Positions 1-8,394 of a stretch of 64,000 bases of DNA are shown here, piece after piece. Source of the stretch: Rhizobium sp. Root482 (GTDB lineage Bacteria; Pseudomonadota; Alphaproteobacteria; Rhizobiales; Rhizobiaceae); NCBI RefSeq assembly GCF_001426565.1, contig NZ_LMFA01000024.1, positions 62,873-126,872 of the forward strand, read 5' to 3'. Made by a program: the position numbers and the translations under genes. Numbering within the stretch: the stretch's first letter is position 1; every line of letters begins with the position of its first letter. The notes under the pieces were generated by a model. That model had not been told where the DNA came from and made no database searches. It saw only the letters and a list, made by a program, of their open reading frames with translations.

Positions 1-30
1 CAAGGTCTGTTCAAAAATGAACAGACCTTG
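1..30. promoter_or_regulatory. Perfect inverted repeat upstream of the ABC operon, possible operator
   Basis: The first 30 bases are a perfect palindrome with 13-bp arms (1-13 and 18-30) around an AAAA spacer. Its core is TGTTCA-N4-TGAACA. Nine bases of the right arm (TGAACAGAC) recur at 127-135, about 39 bp before the start codon of the binding-protein gene. A regulator site is likely because the core is short and symmetric and a half-copy lies near the gene. A terminator for a gene left of the window is the alternative: it would make a strong hairpin, but no T run follows. The regulator is not visible here. Confidence 0.5.
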
Positions 31-165
31 TTCGCAATTAGCGTTGTCGCTGCTCTTGTGTCAACGGCCGAATTCCTGGAACCTGTGTGCAGGCCTGTCG
101 CCTTGAGGAGGGCGACGATCCATTTTTGAACAGACGCGCAACTGGTATCTCTGGGAGGAGAAAAC

Positions 166-1371
166 ATGCGGAAGACAATCATCGCATCCGTCGCCCTGCT
201 TTTGGCAAGCAGCACCGCCGCCTTCGCCGATGCATCGGACGGCAAGGTCAAGATCGGCATCCTGAACGATCAGTCCGGCGTCTACGCCAATTTCGGCGGC
301 AAATATTCCTACGAGGCCGCCAAGATGGCGGTGGAGGATTACGGCGGCAAGGTGCTGGGCGTGCCGGTCGAAGTCGTCACCGCCGACCACCAGAACAAGG
401 CCGACGTCGCGTCCAACATCGCCCGACAGTGGTATGATACCGAACAGGTCGACAGCATCATGGAGCTGACCTCGTCATCGGTCGGTCTCGCGGTCCAGGC
501 GCTCAGCAAGGAAAAGAAGAAGATCACCATCAATACCGGTGCCGCCACGACGGAACTGACCGGCAAGCAGTGCAGCCCCTACGGCTTCCATTGGGCCTAT
601 GACACCCACGCGCTTGCGGTGGGCACCGGCGGCGCGCTGGTCAAGCAGGGCGGCGACAGCTGGTTCTTCCTGACGGCCGACTACGCCTTCGGCTATTCGC
701 TGGAGGAAAATACCGGCAACTACGTCAAGGAAAACGGCGGCACCGTCGTCGGTTCCGTTCGCCATCCGCTGGCAACCACCGATTATTCCTCCTTCCTTCT
801 GCAGGCGCAGTCTTCCGGCGCCAAGGTGATCGGCCTTGCCAATGCCGGTCTCGACACCGCCAATTCGATCAAGCAGGCGGCCGAATTCGGCATCGTCGCC
901 GGCGGCCAGCGCCTTGCGGCACTGCTCTTCACGCTGGCCGAGGTCCATGGGCTCGGGCTCGAAGCGGCGCAAGGGTTGACGCTGACGGAAGGTTTCTACT
1001 GGAACCGCACGCCGGAGACGGCCGAATTCGGCAAGCGCTTCCTCGAGCGCACCGGCGCCATGCCGAACATGGTGCATGCCGGCACCTATTCCGCCGTCAC
1101 CCAGTACCTGAAGGCAATCGAAAAAGCCGGGTCGGACGATGCCGACGCCGTTTCCAAGGCACTGCATGAGATGCCGGTCAGCGATATCTTCACGGACAAT
1201 GGCAAGGTTGCCGCCAATGGGCGGATGATCCACGACATGTATCTGATGCAGGTGAAGAAGCCGGGCGAAAGCGACATCCCCTGGGATTATTATACCGTGC
1301 TTGCTACCATTCCGGGCGACCAGGCCTTCATCGATCCTGCCAAGAGTGGCTGCGATCTGGTGAAGCAGTAG
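166..1371 (+). CDS. ABC transporter periplasmic binding protein, branched-chain amino acid/amide type
   Basis: This 401-residue protein has a Sec signal peptide (residues 1-21, ending AFA) and a type I periplasmic-binding fold. The mature N-terminus VKIGILNDQSG is typical of the LivK/UrtA/AmiC-like family (Peripla_BP_6), and the length fits. It should capture a small polar solute in the periplasm and deliver it to the two permeases encoded downstream. A strong ribosome site GGGAGGAG lies at 153-160 before the ATG. It is the first gene of a five-gene transporter operon and sits 15 bp before the first ATPase gene. The substrate is not evident. The GMC dehydrogenase gene that follows suggests an alcohol- or polyol-bearing compound rather than an amino acid, but that is inference. 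Confidence 0.85.
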   Translation: MRKTIIASVALLLASSTAAFADASDGKVKIGILNDQSGVYANFGGKYSYEAAKMAVEDYGGKVLGVPVEVVTADHQNKADVASNIARQWYDTEQVDSIMELTSSSVGLAVQALSKEKKKITINTGAATTELTGKQCSPYGFHWAYDTHALAVGTGGALVKQGGDSWFFLTADYAFGYSLEENTGNYVKENGGTVVGSVRHPLATTDYSSFLLQAQSSGAKVIGLANAGLDTANSIKQAAEFGIVAGGQRLAALLFTLAEVHGLGLEAAQGLTLTEGFYWNRTPETAEFGKRFLERTGAMPNMVHAGTYSAVTQYLKAIEKAGSDDADAVSKALHEMPVSDIFTDNGKVAANGRMIHDMYLMQVKKPGESDIPWDYYTVLATIPGDQAFIDPAKSGCDLVKQ

Positions 1372-1386
1372 GCGCCGGTCGACGCC

Positions 1387-2169
1387 ATGTCGCTTGATCA
1401 GGCGAAAACGCATGAACAGCCGCGGGTGGTTCTTTCCGCCCGCGGCCTCAGCAAGACCTTCGGTTCCTTCGATGCGGTCAAGAATGTCGATATCGACGTC
1501 CTTGATGCGCGCGTGCATGCGCTGATCGGCCCGAACGGCGCGGGAAAGACCACGGTCTTCAACCTCCTGACGAAGTTCCTGCAGCCGACGCGCGGAACGA
1601 TCTCGCTGCTGGGCACGGACATCACCGGCCTGGCGCCCGACAGGGTCGCGCGCATGGGGCTGGTGCGTTCCTTCCAGATTTCGGCGGTCTTTCCGCATCT
1701 GAGCGTGCTCGACAATGTCCGCGTCGCGCTGCAGCGGCCAAACAGGCTGGCGACCCAGTTCTGGAAGCCCATGTCGTCGCTCGACCGGCTGAACGGACGC
1801 GCCGACGAACTGATTTCCGCCGTCGGTCTTGGCAAGGAGCGCAATGCGATCGCGGCCGATCTTTCCTATGGTCGCAAACGGGTGCTGGAGATCGCCACGA
1901 CCCTGGCGCTCGATCCCAAGGTGCTGCTGCTCGATGAGCCGATGGCCGGCATGGGGCAGGAGGATGTCGGCGTGATTGCCGAGATCGTCCGCAATGTCGC
2001 GCGCGAGCGGGCCGTGCTGATGGTCGAGCACAATCTGAAGGTGGTCGCCGATATCTGCGACCATGTGACGGTCCTTCAGCGCGGCGAGATTCTTGCGGAA
2101 GGCGACTACGCCACCGTCAGCGAGGATCCGCGCGTTCGCACGGCCTATATGGGCACCGAGGAGGCCTGA
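1387..2169 (+). CDS. ABC transporter ATP-binding protein, LivG type
   Basis: This 260-residue ATPase is one of the two nucleotide-binding subunits of a branched-chain-amino-acid-type importer. It shows Walker A GPNGAGKTT (about residues 48-56), a signature region LSYGRKRVLEIA, Walker B LLLDEPMAGM and the switch histidine in MVEHNLKVV. The signature reads LSYG rather than LSGG, as is common in LivG proteins. It follows the binding-protein gene by 15 bp and is separated from the second ATPase gene by one base, so it should be cotranscribed with both. Confidence 0.88.
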   Translation: MSLDQAKTHEQPRVVLSARGLSKTFGSFDAVKNVDIDVLDARVHALIGPNGAGKTTVFNLLTKFLQPTRGTISLLGTDITGLAPDRVARMGLVRSFQISAVFPHLSVLDNVRVALQRPNRLATQFWKPMSSLDRLNGRADELISAVGLGKERNAIAADLSYGRKRVLEIATTLALDPKVLLLDEPMAGMGQEDVGVIAEIVRNVARERAVLMVEHNLKVVADICDHVTVLQRGEILAEGDYATVSEDPRVRTAYMGTEEA

Positions 2170-2170
2170 G

Positions 2171-2872
2171 ATGAAACCATTGCTTCAACTCGGCAATCTC
2201 AACGCCTGGTATGGTGAAAGCCATGTCCTGCACGGTGTCGACATGACCGTCGGCGAAGGCGAGATGGTCACCATCCTCGGCCGCAACGGCGTCGGCAAGA
2301 CGACGACGCTTCGGACGATCATGGGCATCATCCGCGAGCGCAAGGGCGAAATCCGGTTCGACGGCCGGGACATGCTGTCGGTGCCGCTGCACCGCACCGC
2401 CCATGCCGGGATCGGCTTCGTGCCGGAAGAGCGCGGCATCTTCGCGACCTTGAGTGTCGAGGAAAATCTGATGCTGCCGCCGGTCGTGGCGGAAGGCGGC
2501 ATGCCGCTCGACGAGATCTACGAGCTCTTTCCAAATCTCCTGGAGCGGCGGACGAGCCCCGGCACCAAGCTTTCGGGCGGCGAGCAGCAGATGCTCGCCA
2601 TGGCGCGCATCCTGCGCACCGGCGTGCGGTTGCTCATCCTGGACGAACCCACGGAAGGACTTGCGCCGGTCATCGTCCAGCGCATCGGCGAGGTCCTGAA
2701 GAAGCTCAAGGCGCGGGGCATGACCGTGCTTCTGGTCGAGCAGAACTTCCGTTTCGCCAGCAAGATCGCCGACCGTTTCTATCTCATGGACCACGGCAAG
2801 ATGGTCGCGGACTTTCCCGTGGCGCAATTGCCGGAACGCATGGGAATGCTCAACACGGTGCTGGGGGTCTGA
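2171..2872 (+). CDS. ABC transporter ATP-binding protein, LivF type
   Basis: This is the second ATPase subunit, 233 residues from the ATG at 2171. The frame is open upstream, but this ATG lies one base after the preceding stop and gives the usual LivF N-terminus. Motifs are Walker A GRNGVGKTT, signature LSGGEQQMLAMARIL, Walker B LLILDEPTEGL and LLVEQNFRFA with a switch position. It pairs with the LivG-type subunit to drive the two permeases that follow. It ends 2 bp before the first permease gene. Confidence 0.88.
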   Translation: MKPLLQLGNLNAWYGESHVLHGVDMTVGEGEMVTILGRNGVGKTTTLRTIMGIIRERKGEIRFDGRDMLSVPLHRTAHAGIGFVPEERGIFATLSVEENLMLPPVVAEGGMPLDEIYELFPNLLERRTSPGTKLSGGEQQMLAMARILRTGVRLLILDEPTEGLAPVIVQRIGEVLKKLKARGMTVLLVEQNFRFASKIADRFYLMDHGKMVADFPVAQLPERMGMLNTVLGV

Positions 2873-2874
2873 CG

Positions 2875-3762
2875 ATGATGATGATATTCGGAATCCCCCT
2901 GCAGGCCTTTCTCGGGCAGTTGCTGATCGGGCTGATCAACGGCTCCTTCTACGCACTTTTGAGCCTTGGCCTTGCCGTGATCTTCGGCCTGTTGCGCGTC
3001 ATCAATTTCGCCCATGGCGCGCAATATATGCTGGGCGCCTTTGCGGCCCTTCTGCTGCTGAGCTATCTCGGCATCAATTATTGGGTCGCGCTTATCATAG
3101 CGCCGCTCCTGGTAGGTCTGTTCGGGGCAATCGTCGAGCGCACCATGCTAAGTCGGCTCTACAAGCTCGATCCGCTCTATGGGCTGCTCTTCACCTTCGG
3201 CCTGGCGCTGACGATCGAGGGCACGTTCCGCTATCTCTATGGTGCGGCGGGACAGCCCTATTCGGTCCCGCCAGCGCTTGCGGGCGGCACCAATCTCGGC
3301 TTCATGTTCCTGCCGATCTATCGCGGCTGGGTCGTCGTCGTCTCGCTCGTCGCCTGCATCGGCACCTGGCTATTGATCGAGAAGACCCGGCTTGGCGCCT
3401 ATCTGAGGGCGGCGACGGAGGATACCGTGCTCGTCCAGGCCTTCGGCATCAATGTGCCGCTGCTGCTGACGCTCACCTATGGCCTGGGGTCGGCACTCGC
3501 GGCCTTCGCCGGCGTGCTTGCCGCGCCGATCTACCAGGTCTCGCCGCTGATGGGCACCAATATCATCATCGTCGTCTTTGCCGTCGTCGTCGTCGGTGGC
3601 ATGGGGTCGATCATGGGCGCCATCGTCACCGGATACATGCTTGGCATCGCCGAGGGGCTGACCAAGGTGTTCTATCCGGAAGCCTCGAATATCGTGATCT
3701 TCGTGATCATGGCGGTGGTGCTGCTGTTGAGGCCGGCCGGCCTGTTCGGGAAGGATGCGTGA
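2875..3762 (+). CDS. ABC transporter permease, LivH type
   Basis: This 295-residue integral membrane protein belongs to the branched-chain amino acid permease family (BPD_transp_2). The N-terminal stretch GLINGSFYALLSLGLAVIFG, followed by the RVINFAHGAQYMLGA motif, is characteristic of LivH. About eight hydrophobic segments are visible. It forms half of the transmembrane pore with the LivM-type permease encoded next. Its stop codon lies at 3760-3762, just before the likely start of that gene. Confidence 0.87.
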   Translation: MMMIFGIPLQAFLGQLLIGLINGSFYALLSLGLAVIFGLLRVINFAHGAQYMLGAFAALLLLSYLGINYWVALIIAPLLVGLFGAIVERTMLSRLYKLDPLYGLLFTFGLALTIEGTFRYLYGAAGQPYSVPPALAGGTNLGFMFLPIYRGWVVVVSLVACIGTWLLIEKTRLGAYLRAATEDTVLVQAFGINVPLLLTLTYGLGSALAAFAGVLAAPIYQVSPLMGTNIIIVVFAVVVVGGMGSIMGAIVTGYMLGIAEGLTKVFYPEASNIVIFVIMAVVLLLRPAGLFGKDA

Positions 3763-3763
3763 C

Positions 3764-4765
3764 ATGACCGACGCCATCGACACGGCAAAAACGGGATCCG
3801 CCGCCGCACCTGCGCGATCGGTAGGCACGGCGCAGATCGTCATCCTGGCGGCAGGGCTTCTGTTCCTGCTGCTGGCGCCCATGTTTCTCTATCCGATCTT
3901 CCTGATGAAGCTCCTGTGCTTCGCGCTCTTTGCCTGCGCCTTCAATCTCCTGCTCGGCTATACCGGCCTTCTCTCCTTCGGCCACGCCGCCTTTTTCGGC
4001 GGGGCTGCCTATTTCACCGCCCATGCGGTCAAAGAATGGCACTTGACGCCGGAATTCGGTCTGTTGCTGGGGGCAGCGGGTGCCGCGTTCCTCGGTCTCA
4101 TCATCGGCTTCTTCGCGATCCGCCGAAAAGGCATCTATTTCGCGATGATCACGCTGGCATTGTCGCAGATGTTCTATTTCTTCTGCCTGCAGGCCGAGTT
4201 CACCAAGGGCGAGGATGGGATCCAGAGCGTGCCGCGCGGCCATCTCTTCGGCGTCATCGACCTCCTGGTCCCCACCAACATGTATTATCTGGTGCTGGCC
4301 GTCTTCGTCATTGGGCTGCTGATCATCTGGCGTTTCATCAACTCGCCGTTCGGGATGATCCTGAAGTCGATTCGCGAGAACGAGCAGCGGGCGATCTCGC
4401 TCGGCTATTCCGTGCAATATTACAAGCTTGGCGCCTTCGTGATGTCGGCGGCGCTGGCCGGGCTTGCCGGTGGGCTGAAAACCCTGGTCTTCCAGTTCGC
4501 GACATTGACCGACGTGACCTGGCAGATGTCGGGCGAAGTGATCCTGATGACGCTTCTCGGCGGTATCGGCACCCTGATCGGCCCCATTTTCGGCGCCGGG
4601 CTGGTGGTGACGCTGCAGAACTATCTCGCGACCTCCGATTTCCCGGTGACGATCATCACCGGCGTCGTTTTCATGGTCTGCGTACTGCTGTTCCGCCGCG
4701 GGCTCATCGGTGAGTTCTATGCCTCGCGACTGGGTCGCAAGCTCGGCTTCGAGCACCGCCAATAG
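3764..4765 (+). CDS. ABC transporter permease, LivM type
   Basis: This is the second permease, 333 residues from the ATG at 3764. An ATG at 3755 in the same frame would overlap the previous gene by 8 bp and add three residues; the choice is uncertain. The hallmark LLLGYTGLLSFGHAAFFGGAAY segment of LivM is present. The cytoplasmic coupling region reads LKSIRENEQRAISLGY, and about nine membrane segments can be drawn. It is the last gene of the transporter set. A 132-bp gap without a recognisable gene separates it from the GMC dehydrogenase gene. Confidence 0.87.
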   Translation: MTDAIDTAKTGSAAAPARSVGTAQIVILAAGLLFLLLAPMFLYPIFLMKLLCFALFACAFNLLLGYTGLLSFGHAAFFGGAAYFTAHAVKEWHLTPEFGLLLGAAGAAFLGLIIGFFAIRRKGIYFAMITLALSQMFYFFCLQAEFTKGEDGIQSVPRGHLFGVIDLLVPTNMYYLVLAVFVIGLLIIWRFINSPFGMILKSIRENEQRAISLGYSVQYYKLGAFVMSAALAGLAGGLKTLVFQFATLTDVTWQMSGEVILMTLLGGIGTLIGPIFGAGLVVTLQNYLATSDFPVTIITGVVFMVCVLLFRRGLIGEFYASRLGRKLGFEHRQ

Positions 4766-4897
4766 GGGGCCTCGCCGCCTGAACGCGGCGCGCTGCCACG
4801 ACAGGATGCCGGGCCATCCGGCTCCGATCAATATTCAGAGGACAAAGCCTCGCGCCTGCGAACAGGCGGGCGCGACCGATCGGCTGCGGAGTGCGCA

Positions 4898-6493
4898 ATG
4901 GACCAGTACGACTATATCATCATCGGTGCCGGCAGCGCCGGCTGCGTTCTGGCGAACAGGCTTTCAGCCGATCGCTCCCACCGCGTGCTTCTTCTCGAGG
5001 CGGGCGGCAACGATAATTATCCCTGGATCCATATTCCCGTCGGCTATCTCTACTGCATCAACAATCCGCGTACCGACTGGTGCTTTTCCACGGAAGCCGA
5101 AGCCGGGCTGAACGGCCGCTCGCTCAATTATCCGCGCGGCAAGGTGCTCGGTGGCTCCTCGTCGATCAATGGCATGATCTATATGCGCGGCCAGGCGCGT
5201 GACTATGACCTCTGGCGCCAGATGGGCTGCGAAGGCTGGGCCTGGGACGAGGTCCTGCCCTTCTTCCGTAAATCCGAGGATTTTCATCAGGGAAACAGTG
5301 ATTTCCACGGCGGTGGTGGCGAATGGCGGGTCGAGAAACCACGCGTGCGCTGGGCCGTTCTCGATGCCTTCCAGAAGGCGGCCGAGGAGGCCGGCATTCC
5401 GGTGACCGAAGATTTCAATCGCGGCGATAATGAAGGCTCGGCCTATTTCGACGTCAACCAGCGCTCCGGCATCCGCTGGAGCAGCGCCAAGGCCTTTCTG
5501 AAGCCGGCGCGGGGACGCGCCAATCTGACGGTTTTGACGCGCGCGCAGGCCCGCCGGCTCCTGGTGGCGGAGCGAGCGGTTACCGGCGTCGAGTTCCAGC
5601 ACGAGGGCGAGACGAAGACCGCCCAGGCTCGCCGCGAGACCGTTCTATGCGCCGGCGCCATCGGCACGCCGCATCTGCTGGAGCTTTCAGGCATAGGTCA
5701 CCCGGACATCCTCTCGGAGGCTGGCATCGAGGTGGTGCATGCGTCACGAAATGTCGGCGAGAACCTGCAGGACCATCTGCAATTGCGCCTCGTCTACAAG
5801 GTGACCGGCGTGCCGACCCTCAACGAAAAGGCAAGCACCTTCCTCGGCAAGGCGGCGATCGGTCTAGAATATGCGCTGAAGCGTTCCGGGCCCATGTCGA
5901 TGGCACCGAGCCAACTGGGCATCTTCACGAAATCCGGTCCCGACAAGGATACGGCGGATCTGCAATATCATGTGCAGCCGGTCTCGCTCGAGAAATTCGG
6001 CGATCCCGTCCATGCCTTTCCGGCGATGACCGCGAGCGTCTGCAATCTGAGGCCCGAAAGCCGGGGCTCGGTCCATCTCAAGGAGCCCGGTTTCGCCGCG
6101 CAGCCGCGGATAAAGCCGAACTATCTGACGACGCAGGCGGATAGGGACGTGGCGGTGCGGGCCATCAGGCTGACGCGGGAGATCGTCAGCCAGCCATCCT
6201 TTGCGCGCTATCATCCGCAGGAATACAAGCCGGGGCCAGCCTATGAAAGCGATGCCGACCTCATGCGCGCCGCCGGCGATATCGGCACGACCATTTTCCA
6301 TCCCGTCGGAACGGCGCGAATGGGCTCGGATCCCGATAGCGTCGTCGATCCCCGCCTTCGGCTTCGCGGCCTTGCCGGGCTTCGCATCGCCGATGCCTCC
6401 ATCATGCCGTCGATCACCTCGGGCAATACCAATTCGCCGACGATCATGATTGCCGAGAAAGCGGCGGAGATGATTCTGGCCGACAATCGCTAA
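4898..6493 (+). CDS. GMC family FAD-dependent dehydrogenase
   Basis: This 531-residue flavoenzyme has the N-terminal FAD-binding motif IIIGAGSAGCVLANRLS and the downstream ADP-contact residues LLLEAGG. The GMC signature PRGKVLGGSSSINGMIYMRG is near residue 80, and a C-terminal active-site stretch FHPVGTARMGSDP leads into SGNTNSPTIMIAEKAA. GMC dehydrogenases oxidise primary alcohols, with choline dehydrogenase and aromatic or polyol dehydrogenases as close relatives. Sequence alone does not settle the substrate. It follows an ABC importer on the same strand, so it may oxidise the imported solute. There is no signal peptide, so it is cytoplasmic. Confidence 0.85.
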   Translation: MDQYDYIIIGAGSAGCVLANRLSADRSHRVLLLEAGGNDNYPWIHIPVGYLYCINNPRTDWCFSTEAEAGLNGRSLNYPRGKVLGGSSSINGMIYMRGQARDYDLWRQMGCEGWAWDEVLPFFRKSEDFHQGNSDFHGGGGEWRVEKPRVRWAVLDAFQKAAEEAGIPVTEDFNRGDNEGSAYFDVNQRSGIRWSSAKAFLKPARGRANLTVLTRAQARRLLVAERAVTGVEFQHEGETKTAQARRETVLCAGAIGTPHLLELSGIGHPDILSEAGIEVVHASRNVGENLQDHLQLRLVYKVTGVPTLNEKASTFLGKAAIGLEYALKRSGPMSMAPSQLGIFTKSGPDKDTADLQYHVQPVSLEKFGDPVHAFPAMTASVCNLRPESRGSVHLKEPGFAAQPRIKPNYLTTQADRDVAVRAIRLTREIVSQPSFARYHPQEYKPGPAYESDADLMRAAGDIGTTIFHPVGTARMGSDPDSVVDPRLRLRGLAGLRIADASIMPSITSGNTNSPTIMIAEKAAEMILADNR

Positions 6494-6598
6494 CGCATGT
6501 CGCGCAAAAGTGTGCAGCGGTTTTGCGATAACGACATGCGTAGAAACAAGATTTTAAAGTGCGGGTGCGAATCCGAAGGATCGCGACGCGCTTTAAAT
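6494..6598. repeat. Double palindromic intergenic element between convergent genes
   Basis: Two adjacent imperfect hairpins fill the gap between the GMC gene and the minus-strand cyclo-ligase gene. The first (6494-6540) has outer arms CGCATGTCG and CGACATGCG with an inner GCAAAA/TTTTGC pair. The second (6551-6598) pairs ATTTTAAAGTGCG with CGCGCTTTAAAT and overlaps the stop codon of the minus-strand gene. The first palindrome resembles a widespread rhizobial intergenic repeat as I remember it. Either hairpin could also end transcription from both sides. Confidence 0.65.
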
Positions 6599-7297
6599 GT
6601 TTGGCGAAGGCCGAAGCGTGGTTTCCCGGTAGCGGACCTCGCTGTCGGTGACGATCACATCCATCGGAATATCATGTGGCAAGGGATGGATGGTCGCGAT
6701 CGCCTGCTGCGAAAAGCCGACGCCGATGACGAGTGGCGCCCGGCCGAGATGCGCCAGCGTGCGGTCGAAGAAGCCTCCGCCATAGCCCAGCCGGTAGCAG
6801 TCGTGGTCGAAGCCGACGAGCGGCGCGATGACGATATCGGGGATCTGTTCCGGCCCATTGGCGGGAAAGAGGATGTTCCAGACGCCCCGTTCGAGTTTCT
6901 CGCCCTGTTTCCAGGCGCGGAAGGTGAGCGGCTGGCCCTTCGCCGTCACCACGGGCAGAAGACAGGTGCCGCCGGCTGCGTTGACCGAGGCCATCCAGCC
7001 GCGCAGGTCGGGCTCGCCCTTGAACGGCCAGTAGAGGCTGACACGCTTGCCCGCGACATCGGTGACAACAGTATCGAGCCGGGCTATGAGCGCCGCGGTG
7101 AGGCTGTCTCTCTGGGTCTGGTCAACAAGCGAAGACCTCTCCTCGATCAGCCGCTGCCGCTTGCCGCGTCGCCATTCGGTGATCCACTCTTTTGATGGCG
7201 CTGGCGCCGTCAATCCCATATAGGCGGGATCGATCTCGTGCATCGAGCATGCCGGAGAAGCATAGCCACGGGATTTACCGTCGTCATCAGCGTTCAT
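6593..7297 (-). CDS. 5-formyltetrahydrofolate cyclo-ligase family protein
   Basis: The 234-residue product matches the 5-FTHF cyclo-ligase family, which converts 5-formyl-THF to 5,10-methenyl-THF with ATP. The diagnostic C-terminal loop LGYGGGFFDRTLAHL is present, together with PLVGFDHDCYRLGYG. The basic N-terminal helix SKEWITEWRRGKRQRLIEERS also fits the family. About 35 residues precede that helix, so an internal start is possible. It converges on the GMC gene and is divergent from the LysR gene with a 117-bp gap. The E. coli equivalent is ygfA (fau). Confidence 0.85.
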   Translation of the reverse strand: MNADDDGKSRGYASPACSMHEIDPAYMGLTAPAPSKEWITEWRRGKRQRLIEERSSLVDQTQRDSLTAALIARLDTVVTDVAGKRVSLYWPFKGEPDLRGWMASVNAAGGTCLLPVVTAKGQPLTFRAWKQGEKLERGVWNILFPANGPEQIPDIVIAPLVGFDHDCYRLGYGGGFFDRTLAHLGRAPLVIGVGFSQQAIATIHPLPHDIPMDVIVTDSEVRYRETTLRPSPNI

Positions 7298-7414
7298 GGA
7301 ACAGCCTTCTCAGCGGCGACACAATTTTGGAATGATGTTCGGCGCCCGCGGGTTGCTTATCGTTTCGACTAACAGAATAATAATGCGAGATAATTCCGCA
7401 ACCGAGATTTTGAT

Positions 7415-8323
7415 TTGGACCTCTCCTCGCTCGATATTTTTCTGGCCGTTGCCGACCACCACAGCGTCACCCGCGCCGCCACGGCGATCGGTCGCGTGCC
7501 GTCGAATGTGACGATTCGCATTCGCCAGTTGGAGGACGATCTCGGCGTCCTGCTGTTCAGCCGCGACGGCAAGAAGATGACCTTGACGCGCGAGGGGAGG
7601 GTCTTTCTCTCCTATGCGAACCGCATCCGGGCCCTGGCGCTGGAAGCCAGGCACGCGGTTAGCCCGCCAGGCCCCTCGGGCAGTTTGCGGCTCGGCAGCA
7701 TGGAAAGCACGGCAGCCAGCCGGCTGCCGGACGTACTGGCGCGGTTCAACGCGCTTTGGCCTTCCATCTCCCTCGTTCTGACCATGGGATCGACCCGCGA
7801 GCTGGTTCGCGGCGTCCTTGCCGACGAACTGGATTGCGCGCTGATCGCCAGGCCGCCGATGGCCCTTGCCAGCGACCGGAACAGACTTGATCCGGAACTG
7901 GACCAACTGGACGCGCTGCCTGTCTATGTCGAGGATCTCGTGCTTGTCCTGCCGCTCAGTCACCCCGAGATAGAAACCGCGGCCGATCTCAAGGCCGGCG
8001 CGCTCGCGGCGCTCGAACCGGGCTGCACCTATCGGCGTGTGGCCGAGGATTGGGTTCGCAAATCGGCGTCGGTGCGCACGCTCGAGCTTGGCTCCTACCA
8101 CGCCATCGTCGCAAGCGTTTCGGCCGGCAATGCCATCGGCGTCATGCCGAAATCCGTCCTCGACCTGATGACCTGGCCTTGCGGTATCAAAACGCATGAT
8201 CTGGGGCCGGTCGAAACCCTCCTCGTGCGCCGGAAAAACGAGCGATCACCGGCCTATGACGCTTTTCTCGACGTGCTTTTGAAGCCGAAAGACGACGAGG
8301 CCGGATTTTTAAGAGCCGGATAA
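7415..8323 (+). CDS. LysR family transcriptional regulator
   Basis: This 302-residue regulator has an N-terminal winged helix-turn-helix (LDIFLAVADHHSVTRAATAIG, then VTIRIRQLEDDLGVLLFSRDG) and a C-terminal effector-binding half. The start is TTG at 7415 and gives the canonical LysR N-terminus LSSLDIFLAV; no ATG is suitably placed. It is divergent from the cyclo-ligase gene and 71 bp upstream of the HPP/CBS gene on the same strand. LysR regulators often act on a divergent neighbour, but which of these two is the target cannot be read from the sequence. Confidence 0.85.
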   Translation: MDLSSLDIFLAVADHHSVTRAATAIGRVPSNVTIRIRQLEDDLGVLLFSRDGKKMTLTREGRVFLSYANRIRALALEARHAVSPPGPSGSLRLGSMESTAASRLPDVLARFNALWPSISLVLTMGSTRELVRGVLADELDCALIARPPMALASDRNRLDPELDQLDALPVYVEDLVLVLPLSHPEIETAADLKAGALAALEPGCTYRRVAEDWVRKSASVRTLELGSYHAIVASVSAGNAIGVMPKSVLDLMTWPCGIKTHDLGPVETLLVRRKNERSPAYDAFLDVLLKPKDDEAGFLRAG

Positions 8324-8394
8324 CCTTCCAACGATAAGCCCTCCCACCATGTCCTGCGGCACCCGTCGCCGCCCCCATTCGCGGTAATTCTCCC

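Noticed and set aside
475..2064. A 529-codon open frame on the minus strand across the binding-protein and first ATPase genes
   Set aside because: It lies antisense to two clear genes, is rich in His/Arg/Asp/Gly as expected from mirrored high-GC codons, and matches no family.
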